From Acanthosepion pharaonis (Eukaryota; Mollusca; Cephalopoda; Sepiida; Sepiidae), in contig CAHIKZ030002089.1 of NCBI GenBank assembly GCA_903632075.3, positions 260,001 to 324,000 on the forward strand: DNA of 64,000 bases, written 5' to 3'. Below, piece after piece: positions 43,658 through 54,250 of this stretch. The notes beneath the pieces were generated by a model. That model made no database searches, was not told the origin of the DNA, and was given only the letters and a program-made list of their open reading frames with translations. The first letter of the stretch is position 1. Every line of letters starts with the position of its first letter. A program made the position numbers and the translations under genes.

Positions 43658-43827
43658 AACAATAAAAAGTAAAAAAAAAAAATAAAATCTTCAGACACAC
43701 TGGGTTGTATATTAATATTCTTTTTTTTTATTATTATTATTTCATTTAGATTCCTCGGCTAGTTTCGGCCAACATGGCCATCATCAGGAAAGAAAAAAAT
43801 CTGCTTGCTGGTAGCAGTGAACTACAG

Positions 43828-43864
<37 letters not shown>

Positions 43865-43867
43865 TAT
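43483..43867. repeat. Three (TA)n tracts
   Basis: 43,483-43,521, 43,612-43,655 and, after an A run, 43,841-43,867. Confidence 0.95.
43750..43800 (-). other. Hairpin with hammerhead-like core spacing
   Basis: The minus strand reads 'ctgatgatggccatgttggc' then 'cgaaactagccg'. CTGATGA, a GGCC/GGCC stem and GAAAC are ordered as in a hammerhead ribozyme core. Stems I and III and the cleavage triplet were not found, so this is only a motif resemblance. Confidence 0.3.
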
Positions 43868-43884
43868 GATTCTTATTTTATATA

Positions 43885-44085
43885 TCATGTTCTTTCAGGT
43901 CGTAGGTTTCTCGAATGTAATTATTGCTCTTCTCTCATCCATTCACTCACACACGTCAAATTGGTTATTGGTTACTTCCATCTGATTCGCATGTCGTAAG
44001 TGTGTCCCTGTGAGTATTAATACTTTAAGCCTTCTTTCCTCATTTTATGTTCCAGAATATGGAGCCCATTCTGATTGTTAATAAC
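43885..44085 (-). mobile_element. RTE-like LINE 3' tail fragment (copy 5)
   Basis: 'tatatcatgttctttcaggt', 'cattcactcacacacgtcaa', 'tcgcatgtcgtaagtgtgtc' and 'cctcattttatgttccagaa' follow the order seen at 59,430-59,640. Confidence 0.65.
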
Positions 44086-44404
44086 AAAGGCAATCAAATA
44101 AAACTATAATTTTGAATCGCTGTAAACGGAATCATATTCGACCTTAATATTTACCTAGGACGCAGTGTAACTGTTGTTTGTAGCCGTGCATGTGAAGGAG
44201 AAAATGAACAGTGATGAAAAAATGGTAGAAAATAATTTCATATCCTCAACTGGAGATCCTTACCTATGCGCATGTGCGAGAAAAAGTGTGTATTACTTTG
44301 AATATCTTTTCTGAACACGTTTGCTTACACAGGTAAAAAGCAAAAAACCAAAAAAACACGTTCTGTCGGAAAACAATTTTACGTAATGCATGTTAAGTTC
44401 AAGT

Positions 44405-44660
44405 CTTAATGTCTAACATTTTTATGCGGTTATTTTCAACCTACGGGATGGAATTTTCTAGAGACCCCTGGATAAGGTGCGATCTGAACCCAGTCCCTCA
44501 CCTTCTTTCACCTCTGCAAGGTAAACGGCAATTCATCTACATCAAAAGAGAACTGGTTAAAAATTACTCAATTTTCATACGCAAGTTATGCATTAATATT
44601 TTTTCTTTGATGGCGCTATGTCTAAAGGCCGCCATAACATCTTTTCATGTCTGCTAAAAC
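44405..44660 (+). other. Unassigned 82-codon frame
   Basis: It starts 'MSNIFMRLFSTYGMEFSRDP'. Composition is balanced for the first 40 codons. Not recognised. Could be repeat-derived. Confidence 0.2.
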
Positions 44661-44729
44661 TTCAAAGTATATAGGGAAAAAATATTACCGGTTATTACAC
44701 GTAGACTTTTTTCTCTAGAAAAGTTTTGA

Positions 44730-45075
44730 ACTGTTATGCAATATCTATATGGTAGTGAATGCTGGTCAAGTGAGGTAACACAAATGTGGTTCTACAGAAT
44801 GATACTGAGAATAAAGAGAAAATTTTAAGGAAAATAGAAACAAAGACAATTAGAACAAAACACGAAAAGAGAGTTTGGAGAATTTGATCCTCACAGTATA
44901 TATTGAAGCAATCGGATAGAATGGAAAAAGCCAATAGGCTACAAAATTAGTTTAGAAAGACAAATCATGAAGTGAGAAGGATAGAAAAAGAAAAGGAAAA
45001 TCATTGTTAGAAGCTAAAAAGAAGATGAAGCTGTGGCGAGCCATGCTCGTCCGTGTCATAAAGAACATGATACAT
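44730..45075 (+). mobile_element. RTE-like LINE 3' tail (copy 6)
   Basis: The plus strand gives 'LYGSECWSSEVTQMWFYRMI' then 'LRIKRKF', the RTE-type post-RT block, ending near 'gtggcgagccatgctcgtcc'. Later blocks are frameshifted. Confidence 0.8.
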
Positions 45076-45251
45076 AAAAGATTTTTCTTAGGCGTCATAT
45101 CATTTGTTTAAATGGATTCCAGAAGTTGTATATTTATCCTGCCAAGTATTGCAATATATCAACTAAGTCTGCGCGTTGTACGTGAGTATTTGCCGTGCTG
45201 GAAATATACGAAAATTCATCCTCATTTGATCATAGCTGATGTTGGAACGTA

Positions 45252-45361
<110 letters not shown>

Positions 45362-45424
45362 AACTATGCAATTCATCAAACACAAAATATTGGCGTCAAT
45401 GTTTCATCATTTTACAGTTTAAAT

Positions 45425-45625
45425 AGCTAGATGTCCCCGTATGTTCTCCGCTAAAAGTTACTTCTCTCGCACTTATTGTATGTGGTACTTCCTTCCAGCT
45501 TCTTGAATTCCAGCCAACTTTGTTCTCGAAAATAAATGTCAGTCGTTATCTTCTGCTGCCTTAATTCTTGTTCTTTTATTGTCATCGCCCCTTACTAATG
45601 TATTCTTTTTCTAAGAAACATTTTT
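45425..45625 (+). mobile_element. Non-LTR retrotransposon 3' tail (jockey/CR1-like)
   Basis: The plus strand gives 'SYFSRTYCMWYFLPAS', a decayed 'SFFPRTSNLWNSLPAS', followed by the sequence of the 'CNVNR' region and a T-rich end as at 52,220. Confidence 0.6.
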
Positions 45626-45959
45626 TTTTATGCGGAAAGTATTTGTTTTTTATTTTCACCTTGTAATATGTTTTTCATATATGTCTTCGTTTTGGTAATT
45701 TCACATTTACTTTTAAAATTTTTCAAGGAAATTGAACATTGAATTGGATGCACTAGTTATAGTTTTGCCAAACACCAAAAACATTTACAAAGCCAAAAGT
45801 TTAACCTAAGAACTCGACTCATGCTCTTAAATAATCTCTTTTCATAAGGTTGCCATGCAAGGCACCAAACCTGTTCAGGAATATCTATACTATATACAAC
45901 AGCTTTCTGAGATCAATGATTGCAACATGTTGTTCTTAGCGAGGACCATCTTTTTTCCA

Positions 45960-46325
45960 ACCCCTTGAACTGGCGCCAATGAATCGCAAAGCCCTGTTCC
46001 AAATAACAGAAACAATATCACTTGAAGACTTCCAACAACTGCAACAAATAAAAAGTATAGCACATATAACTTGAACAGAAATTAATTACATAATCAAGAT
46101 ATTGACGCTCCAAACTACTCTCAAAGTTTAGGTAGGAAACCCCATTGATACTAGGAAGAGGGATAACATTTACTAGACTTACGAAAACCCAATTGCCTGA
46201 AAAATTGTATTAATATAAACATTTTATGAATTTCTACGGAAATTAGCAGTGACTGCTCAGTTTATGAATGGCAAATGTTTCCTCATAAGGGAACTGCTAA
46301 TACTTACATTGCCATTTAAGCAAAG
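45960..46325 (-). repeat. Dispersed repeat, family C, inverted copy
   Basis: Read on the minus strand it matches the family order: 'gcaaatgtttcctcataagg' and 'caataacagaaacaat'-type blocks are the complements of the plus-strand copies at 9,300 and 18,475. Confidence 0.65.
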
Positions 46326-46508
46326 GCATTTGGTGAGTATATACTTCTCAAAGAACAGCGCCGTTGTTGTAAGTTGGCAAACTATTTGGTCTTTTATTTT
46401 TTAAGCCTTGCCGCCACACACTTAACATACGTTATTCAATCATTTTGAATTTCAGTCTATTTTTGTCGCAACGAGATTAAACTGAGAATCTTGGAAGTGG
46501 TTTCAGTA

Positions 46509-46820
46509 TCAGCTTACCACCAGCAAATATAATAATTTGACATGAGTATCCCTAAAAAAGAGATTTGCTTTTGATTTCCGTAGCAATTCCGCAAGAAATA
46601 TATCATGATATAAATGTCTCGTTTCAGTCCCAATCGAAAGTGCCGTTAAGAATACTTGCCAATTCTTGTGATCTGGCCTATCAAATCGATATTGCCTTAA
46701 CACTGACACTTGATGTGATCTAGAATGTGAAGAAGTCAGTAATATTGGTTATTCTACTCTCTGTAGGATTGCTTCCTGAGCAATAGAAGCAATGATTGCT
46801 ATATGTTCATTATCAGCCAT
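46509..46820 (-). pseudogene. Unidentified reading frame with one internal stop
   Basis: One minus-strand frame runs from ATG at 46,820 to a stop at 46,509. It begins 'MADNEHIAIIASIAQEAILQ' + 'RVE', meets a TAA, and continues in the same frame 'PILLTSSHSRSHQVSVLRQY', 'RFDRPDHKNWQVFLTALSIG' and 'TETRHLYHDIFLAELLRKSK', ending in 'ANLFFRDTHVKLLYLLVVS'. Composition is protein-like and unlike the A/T-driven frames around it. I do not recognise the family. The part after the stop is also bounded by a possible acceptor (pyrimidine tract then AG, exon from 46,719) and a donor (GTAAGC at 46,517-46,512), so it could alternatively be an exon. The in-frame continuity across the stop favours a decayed intronless gene or transposon ORF. 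Confidence 0.4.
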
Positions 46821-47339
46821 GACAGATTGAGGCCACTTACTCATAAATGGGATATTTCAAAGACATGCCTTTTCTGAGAGGATTAATTGGGAATGGCAAT
46901 AATGAACGAACACCAGAATGAAAATGCCAGTATTTGTTGTTCACTGCTGCCTTGTCCACTATTGCTCGTCTTATATGAATTCTAAACGTCACATTAAAAT
47001 TAGTCATTTATATATTAGGTGTTAATGATGAAAGTAACGACGAGAAACAAGCTTATAAATAATCGATATTCGCTTAAGAAAAGAGGTTTCTACTGTTTTC
47101 TTTTCATTCCCATATTCTTTAGATTATTGTGAATGGAATTGATATTTTCTGTCAATTAAACGCGCGTATAAATAAGAAATGCAGCAAAAAAAACAAAGTA
47201 AGTGAAAAAAAAAAAACAAAGCAAAAGACGTGAATGATTATTAGAAAAAAAATGTTACATTGATTTAATAAAAATGCACACCATGAATAAAATATTCGCA
47301 AAGAGACAGGAAAAATAAAGCTAGATAAAAGAAGTGTTA

Positions 47340-47640
47340 TGTAAGAATATAAAAGTAGAATACAGGTGAAGAATACAAGAGCATAGTTGGAATATATGAA
47401 GAATATAACAAATGGAATATAAAATTAGCAAGTAGAATATAAGAGTTGGATGTAAGAATATAAAAGAGGAATGAAATAATATAAGAATATAAACGTGGGA
47501 ATAAGAATACAAGAACATAATAGAGATATATGAAGAATATAAGAAATGGAATATAAGAATATAGGAAGTAGAATATAAGAATATAAGAGTTGGATGTAAG
47601 AATATATACGAGGGCATATGAGAAAATAAGATTATAAATG
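47340..47640 (+). repeat. GAATATAAGA-type minisatellite, block 1
   Basis: Dozens of imperfect 10-14 base units such as 'gaatataagaaatg', 'gaatataagaatat' and 'gagttggatgtaa'. The Tyr/Ile/Phe-rich minus-strand frame is a product of the repeat. Confidence 0.92.
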
Positions 47641-47935
47641 ATTTCTTGAAACAGATTTTGCAGAAGTTTTGGAACACATCGTTTTTTAGCCGTGGACCAT
47701 TTACAGTTTTGGGTATCACAACATTATATCCCTGTTCCACTGCAACCAAATCGATATTGATCAGATATCGATCTGTGTGCCAGCCGTAAGCTACTACTCT
47801 TCTCATAATGGAATGCTATCCTAACCCACTGTGACAAAAGAACTCCTTAGGCCTTTATTGTCCAATTATGATCAACTTCCGGTTCACCAGTTTGTATGCT
47901 CTTCTATAAAGAAGAGAAAAAACACAGTGACATTT
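47641..47935 (-). other. Non-repetitive insert between minisatellite blocks
   Basis: A balanced-composition segment. On the minus strand from ATG at 47,806 it reads 'MRRVVAYGWHTDRYLINIDL' and 'VAVEQGYNVVIPKTVNGPRL' before running into repeat sequence. A stop lies just upstream of the ATG. Not recognised. Confidence 0.35.
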
Positions 47936-48155
47936 TTTAAGAATATAAAATATGGAATATCAGAATATAAGAAATGGAATATAAGGAAATAGGAGTATAA
48001 GAATGTAAGAATTTCAAAATATGAGTGGAATATAAATGAAGACATAAAGTGTGGATAAGAAGTATAAGTTCATATCAGTGGAATATAAGATAAGAATATA
48101 TGAATGGAATATAAGATAAGAATATTAGAATGGAATATAAGATGAAGATATAAGA
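47936..48155 (+). repeat. GAATATAAGA-type minisatellite, block 2
   Basis: The same unit type as block 1, with 'gaatataagataagaata' variants. Confidence 0.92.
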
Positions 48156-48199
48156 ATTCATATGTTTTCATCAGAAATCAAAATATAAATTTTAAGCAA

Positions 48200-48440
48200 A
48201 ATGGTCACACAAGTAGAAAGAAAATGTCAGTCTAAACTGACACCACCAAGATATGCGCTGATATCATATTTTCGTAGATGTGACAATGATTTAATGAATG
48301 ACAGTATTTCCAACGGATTCAGTTAAATTTTATCTTTGAAAATTTATAGTCTATTGTTTAAATATAGGGGAAAAAGAAGACATCAGTCTAAACTAACGCC
48401 ATAACAATATGGATCAGATGTAGATATCATGACTTTTATA
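48200..48440 (+). repeat. Imperfect direct repeat
   Basis: 'tcagtctaaactgacaccac' (about 48,229) and 'tcagtctaaactaacgccat' (about 48,386) each lead into 'gatatcat'. Unit spacing about 157 bp. Confidence 0.6.
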
Positions 48441-48454
48441 GTACACTAGAAGCA

Positions 48455-49215
48455 TGGCCCGGCGTTGCCCGTGCTTGATTAAAAAAATCGTACGACTCAT
48501 ACAGCAATTGCTATCACTTGACTTAAAATAATTTTGCCCTTCCTTGCCTTTAAAGGAGTGTCCTTTGCCGTGCTGATGTTGCTACATGCCTTACTTCTTG
48601 CCTATCTCACACTGCGAATTTTTTCTAAGCTCTATACTAAACATTAAATCTGTTACGAAAAAAGAACTAAACAAAATGAACACAAAACGATCAGCTTTAA
48701 AAAAGGACTCATAACTGGAAAAACTGAATGAAAAAAGAATGTTAACAACAAATACTTTTTCACACCCAACCTAGTTCTGTGGAATCTGAATCAACGTTGA
48801 GTTTAAGCAAGCGAATGAGCCAATTGGAGTAAAGTGCCATGCAGATTTAAATTTTTCCCACTTGTGACAAATGCAGCTATCAATTTTTTTTGCATGCTAG
48901 CATGCTAGTTAATATTAGTGTCAGTCAGTTGTTGGCTTTCACGCTGGCCAATAGAATCTTCCTGCCTATTCGTGGCAGCCAGCTATAGGCTCTCACTCTG
49001 GCCAGTATATGAAAACTGCCGTAGAAGCATGAAAAAATCGATTATTTCCACTATCGATGGGAGTTGGGAAATGTAAGGTCGGTCTTGGTCTTCCCGTTAA
49101 CTTGGAGCATGTGCATGTAAATTTTGGTGCAAATCCGTCGAAAATTGCAGCCGTGCATTCGTTATACACACACACACACACACACATCCTGCCTTTTATA
49201 CATAGAGATCACTTG
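48455..49215 (+). mobile_element. Unclassified dispersed element ending in (CA)n
   Basis: It starts 'atggcccggcgttgcccgtg' and ends 'gtgcaaatccgtcgaaaatt', 'cagccgtgcattcg', a CA run (49,168-49,187) and 'ttttatacatagaga'. I recall similar paired signatures (a 'cccggcgttgcccg' start and a 'caaatccgt...acacaca...ttttata' end) from interspersed repeats in other animals. The class is not certain from sequence alone. It contains the palindromic 'gcatgctagcatgc'. No transposase or RT motif was recognised inside. Confidence 0.45.
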
Positions 49216-49384
49216 AAAAAAATTAAGGAAGTTAATCATTTCTGAAATCTCACAATTTACCTGCATACGAGCACCAAGCTTTGATATTAATAAGAAATAC
49301 AAGTATTTCAATCTCGAGTTTTGGCTCTTATAAATAATTTCTAAATTGAAGCTTACCTGGTACAAAGTAAAAGTGTGAATATCA

Positions 49385-50480
49385 GTTCGAAAGAGTCCAG
49401 AAGAAAGTTCCAGAGAGAATTATGAGAGAGGGAATTATATGCATAGAACTTAGGGTTGCATCTAGAAATTACAACAATAACAGTGAGACCTATCTACCAA
49501 TCTGGTACTGCGCTTAAATTCGAGATATCAAAGTGGAAAGCTCATTAGAACAATGACCATGAAAATATTTATAGAAAAGGAATAAGGAAGCTACGTTATG
49601 ACGGTGGGATAGAGAATGAATCGTAGTTGCCAGGTCAGGGCGGATAACATTGCAGATTTTTCTTTGCATTTTGTCAAAAAATTTTAGATATGTGGAAAAA
49701 GCACCAGAACTGGCGTTACGGCAATATTCAATGAAAAGACGAATGGTTGTCTTATAAATATGTAAGATGGAATTTGTCGAGGAAGAATTGTCATGCACTA
49801 CATAGTGGACCAATTTTCGTACCAGCAGCAGTTCATTTAATATGATCGTTTTACTTCATGTCAGTGGGAAACATAAGACCAGGAAGAGACAGAAGTTTCT
49901 TTTCTGCATATGAACATCACTCATGCTGATAGTAGGCAGAAAATGTCCTCTAACATAATAAAAAGAGAGTAGTTTCTTTTTGGAGGTGTTAAAATTAAGC
50001 AGCCATTTCTTGTCCCTATTATTCAACAGATTGAAGGTCCTTTTCGAGATAAGCTGCTAATCTGATTTTATCGAAACTATCAGACTTTAATATTAAAACC
50101 TGTCATCGCCAGCTTAGATACCGAATCAAGAAATGATGACATTAGGAAGGTTGTTGATGAAAACAAGGAGTAAATTAGGTTTAAGGATATAGTCTCCGAG
50201 GACACACACATTAATGTAAAAATATCTAGAAGAATAAGCGTTCAAGACAACTTTCATTCACGCGATTTCATAATAAAGATTGAATCAAATAAAACATTGG
50301 TCAGAAGACCCTTCACCTTTTAATGAAGGGAATCATGCCAAAAACCTGTCGAACGCCTTTGCGATATCTAAAGCAGCAGCATGGTCGTGTCGAATTATTA
50401 AATGTTGACCTTGTCAGCATTTAGCACAAGAATAATAACACTCGAATTGAGAGCACCTAAATAAAAACGGAATACTCGAT
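49385..50480 (-). mobile_element. Jockey/CR1-like LINE, longest copy, with reverse transcriptase remnants
   Basis: Reading the minus strand from 50,480 down: 'HAAALDIAKAFDRF' (near 50,395-50,342) matches RT motif A. 'LGDYILKPNLLLVFINNLPN' (near 50,200-50,130) matches the 'GSVLSPTLFLLFINDL' block. A decayed Y-x-D-D equivalent reads 'AGDDRF' near 50,110. 'WLLNFNTSKKKLLSFY' follows near 50,000-49,960, and the thumb/C-terminal part is open at 49,813-49,514 ('IYKTTIRLFIEYCRNASSGA', 'LSHRHNVASLFLFYKYFHGH'). The tail ends near 49,385. Multiple stops and shifts make it inactive. The endonuclease and N-terminal RT are absent, so the insertion was 5'-truncated. It probably represents the autonomous family behind the shorter tails. 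Confidence 0.87.
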
Positions 50481-51226
50481 TTATTTTTCAATTTTCAACT
50501 GCTGGAATATGCTTGACGCCATCAATCCGACTTAATAATACTTGAAGGATGAAAGACAAGCAAATATCAAAGAATCAAAACATCTCAAAAACATGTTTAA
50601 TCTCTATTTCGATTTTTTTTTTCTGTCCCTTTTCATATGTAGCTTTCAATCTCAGTCATTTTTACGTAAAAAAAAATCCCCGGTCAAGATTCTTTTATGT
50701 TGATAAGATATATTTACTGCTTTTTTTGTTTGTTGATAAAATGTCTACTTCATTTCTCTATATCATTTGAATAGAAAACATTGAATTTTTTAAAATAATC
50801 ATTATCAAGAACAAAACTGAAAATGTAGAACTACTGATTATAAAATGACATCTTAAACTCAAAGGAAGGTAAATTCACATCATCTGAAGTAAAGAAAATT
50901 TGCGGGTGATACAGTACCGACGCGTATGAAAGGGCCCTGTTCAAATATGGCGTCAAGGTTACCATAACTTCTGCTAACAGAAAAAGGAATGAAAGGTAAC
51001 ACACGATAATAGACAATGAGGTGTAGTTAAAGTGAAAAAACAAAAAAGATTTATTTACACTTTCGCCTTGGGCGATATACAAATATGATTAGAGAGTTCG
51101 CCTTAGGATTCTACCGTATACGTAGAAGTTAGTATTGCATCTTAGTTGCAGAGAAAGAACGCATATAGAAAGTAAACACATGCTTTATCGCGTAGTAGGT
51201 GTAGATGGTTTATTTTTATTGCCTAG
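50481..51226. other. Gap upstream of the candidate exon
   Basis: No repeat family recognised. A minus frame at 50,831-51,082 has no motif. This is one of the few stretches without an obvious transposable element. Confidence 0.35.
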
Positions 51227-51417
51227 CCGCCTCAAATTTTACTCTTGGCGCATCTGAGGTTGTCATTTGTCCTCGGCATCGGGTTTCAATATGTATATGT
51301 CTTCGACAAATGCCCGGGGTAAATTCAGACAATAATCGTAGAAATTCCGATGAACGTTCTGTGTTAGTTTATATTGTGCTGGAGCGGCTCAAGATCAAAT
51401 TGTTGATTAAATCTATG
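51227..51417 (+). CDS. Candidate internal protein-coding exon (unidentified gene)
   Basis: A pyrimidine-rich tract 'ttatttttattgcctag' ends in AG at 51,226, and a consensus donor GTAAGT starts at 51,418. Between them 191 bases are open in one frame only, reading 'ASNFTLGASEVVICPRHRVS', 'ICICLRQMPGVNSDNNRRNS' and 'DERSVLVYIVLERLKIKLLI' + 'KS'. The other two frames have stops within about 30-95 bases. The segment is GC-richer than its flanks and is not part of any repeat seen in this window. The protein is not recognised. An ATG at 51,205 would extend the frame upstream through the acceptor, so a plain chance ORF is the alternative. Confidence 0.3.
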
Positions 51418-51980
51418 TAAGTCTTTTCTGATAGGTCAAAATATATTTTTATTACTTTTTTTTTCTTTTTATCTCGGAAGTGGATGCCCAAAGACAACCT
51501 AAAATTAAGCCACATTGTGTCATTTGAATGGTGACTGTTGCATCTGGTCTGGTACTTCTGCTATATGTTTAGAGATTATTGATAAAATCTGCAATGTTAT
51601 CATTCTTGAAATAGCATCTCGGCTTCAGTCACTTTCACACTGCCGTAATGTAGCTTCACCATGACTTTTTAAAAATAAATATTGTCATAGTTTTTGTGCA
51701 AGAAAAATCACAGAGAAAACTAGTTTCCTTTTAAATATGTTTTATCTTCAATAAAACAGATAATATTGTAATTTATTCAAAATATTTATGAATAAGTTAT
51801 ATTTGGTCTATAGTAATGTAATAATTAATATTTTAATCAACTAGTTATTTGCTACTATAAATTAAGTTAGAGTGATATCATCAAAATTTTATTGATTGAA
51901 ATTTTACACATTTCAGCATTCAAAATGAAATATTATTTTAATTATTAAGATTTAAATTATTACTTATTTTATGATATAAA
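51418..51980. other. Gap without a recognised feature
   Basis: AT-rich. If the candidate exon is real this is intron. Confidence 0.35.
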
Positions 51981-51989
51981 TACTTTCAC

Positions 51990-52290
51990 GATAATTGTTC
52001 TGATGAATTTTCCTCTGTGGTACCTAGACTTTATGAATTTAAACGCAGTACTAGATGAGAAGCAAGGTTGTATCAATTCAGTGTTGAAATGGCTAAATGT
52101 AACCGTAAGTTCTATGCTAACAGTTTCTTCACTCGCATTTCTAACTTGTGGAAATCTCTTCTGGCTTCTTGCTTTCCAGGCAAATTTGATCTTCAAAAAT
52201 TTAAATGCAATGTGAATCGTTAACTTTTTGCCTTCTTAATTCGTGTTTTTTTTATTGTTCACGCTCCTTAAGTATTTTTCTTATAGTCTT
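51990..52290 (+). mobile_element. Non-LTR retrotransposon 3' tail (jockey/CR1-like)
   Basis: The plus strand gives 'NSFFTRISNLWKSLLASCFP' followed by 'GKFDLQKFKCNVNR' and a T-rich end. Further 5' 'NAVLDEKQGCINSVLKWLN' belongs to a shifted frame of the same tail. Confidence 0.82.
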
Positions 52291-52529
52291 TCTTCGCCGC
52301 CATAAATATATATATATGTCCTCTATGACTTTTCTCTACCCACGAGCCGAACCATAATTTATATTGCTGTAAGAAACCGCTATTTATAATGATTTGTTTT
52401 TGTTTTTTTTAAAAGGTTAATCATCCCTTTGTGATTATTTCAAGCATGGAACAAATTTTTGATAGTAATAATTCTCTTTTTGTGAATGAATAACGCATTA
52501 ACATTTTTTTCAGAAGAGCAAAAGTCTTA

Positions 52530-52656
52530 CTATTTAACCCATAGATGGGGAGAATGATATAGGTTCATACATCTCCAATGCGTCTAAATGTACGTAACAA
52601 AACCGACTGGAATTCGAACTCGGCTCTCCGATTTTTCTTTCCGAGCCGCTGTCCAT
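52530..52656 (-). mobile_element. Family A SINE fragment
   Basis: 'aacccatagatggggagaat', 'actggaattcgaactcggct' and 'ctccgatttttctttccgag' match 41,025-41,140. The head abuts a (TA)n run at 52,653. Confidence 0.75.
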
Positions 52657-52682
52657 ATATATATATATATATATATATATAT
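52653..52682. repeat. (TA)n microsatellite
   Basis: A continuous AT run at the SINE head. Confidence 0.95.
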
Positions 52683-53861
52683 TCCCAAGTAACTTATAAC
52701 ATTTTAACTTCGTTTCCATGACTTTTTATACGATATTTCCTGGTCAGCTATTTGCACATTTTATCTTGGGATAATGTTCATCTCTCTTTATTAACGATTT
52801 TCTTGTGAGGTGGTGGAGTGATCAGTTATTAATAACTTTGTTTTATATGGCAGTAAACTATTATTACATCGATTGATATACTCAATTTCCCCATGATTAA
52901 ATTATTTTATTTAATAGTTCTCATCCCCGGAAACGGTACATGTTTGGTACCACAAACCTATTATTTTTCAGATATTCAACCTCAGGGTACGATTATTTTT
53001 ATTTTAAAATTTCTCAAACTTATATAAAAATTCCAGGCGGAACGTTTATTTAAAACGGCAAGCTTATTATATATGTTGAAAAAATTCCACCGGCATGTAT
53101 ATCTCGACTGGTCATTTTTCATTTGGTAGGAAAGGCTATGAGATTTTTATGATCTCTCTTTTCCGCAGTGTGTTAGTCATGTTTATCATAAATGCATACT
53201 GGTTATATTTTTCTTATCGATTTGGTAAAGATACTACAAGAGAGACGCTCAACCAGAAAAAAAAGCCTTTCTCAATCTACAGCACTCACTGACAATGGGA
53301 TAGAACGAGATGTTAGAATTTTCTTACGTGCATAAATGACGTACGAAATCGTGGCTCACATTTGATCTCTTCTTTTCGGTTTTCATTTATAGAGACGTAG
53401 TCCATTAAGCACATTCTATATTCATTTTTATCTTTCTTCCAATGACACTGTCTGCCTGCTACGGAATATATTACTGTTAGCAAGACGACTTTTGAAGACT
53501 TATTTGTCGCCCATTATCCGACACGTAAGACGCAGAAATGATTAATTTTTGTGCTCTGATGAACTTTTTATTTCTCTTTTCATCTAATATAAAAAAAAAT
53601 AAGCTTGAAGTATTTCAATAATAAAATGAGCTGCATTTCCGGGGATGAGAGCATTTTGATTGCTTTAATATTCAAATCTTATTAAAGAAAAGAAATATAT
53701 TTAAGGTTTATAATTTTTTCGTTAAATATTTTCACTTCTGTTTGGAAATCCACATTGCTGACTGAATTAAAATCCTTACGGCCCGAAGCGCGATTGTATC
53801 ACCACCATTTAGTAATGAAATGATCAAGTTGTAAATAGAATACTAAACAAGCTTACATATA
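52683..53861. other. Gap without a recognised gene
   Basis: A 65-codon plus frame at 53,095-53,292 has no recognised motif. No repeat family recognised. Confidence 0.35.
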
Positions 53862-54250
53862 TACGAGGTCTGATCAAAAAGTATCGGGACTGGTGCTATA
53901 AAAAGAATACAACATATATCAATTCGACATTTACTCTCCTTCAAATTATTCCCCGTCTGAAGCTACACACAGTATCCTTGGTCGTTTCTATTGATGGAAG
54001 CAATACTGGAACTCCTTTTAGGGGATAGCGAGCAGCTGCCTCGTCGCATTCTCTTCGATTTCATCGACGACTTGAAATTTTGTTCCTTTCATGAGAGATT
54101 TGATTTTAAGAAAGAGGAAAAGTTTTAAGGGAAAATATGGTGATTGTCAGACGTGAGAAATATGCTTGGCCAAAATCTATTCACAGGCCACAGATGGAAC
54201 CTCTGCGTTGTGGGGGAGACGACCAACATCTGCACAGTTTCCTACCAAAC
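53862..54250 (-). mobile_element. Mariner-like transposon 3' end
   Basis: The terminal sequence 'tacgaggtctgatcaaaaag' + 'tatcgggac' after a TA run is a mariner-type inverted repeat. On the minus strand the transposase C-terminus is readable: 'ILAKHISHV' and 'QSPYFPLK' (decayed 'FLAKNNI..', 'HPPYSPDLAP'), 'FLFLKIKSLMKGTKFQVVDE', 'IEENATRQLLAIP', 'KEFQYCFHQ', then 'CVASDGE' and 'YMLYSFYSTSPDTF'. The aspartate expected in 'SPDLAP' is lost. The other end of the element was not found, so this is a partial, dead copy. Confidence 0.82.

Noticed and set aside
47340..48155. CRISPR array
   Set aside because: Units are 10-14 bases, imperfect and without unique spacers of constant length, in a eukaryotic context. 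This is a minisatellite.
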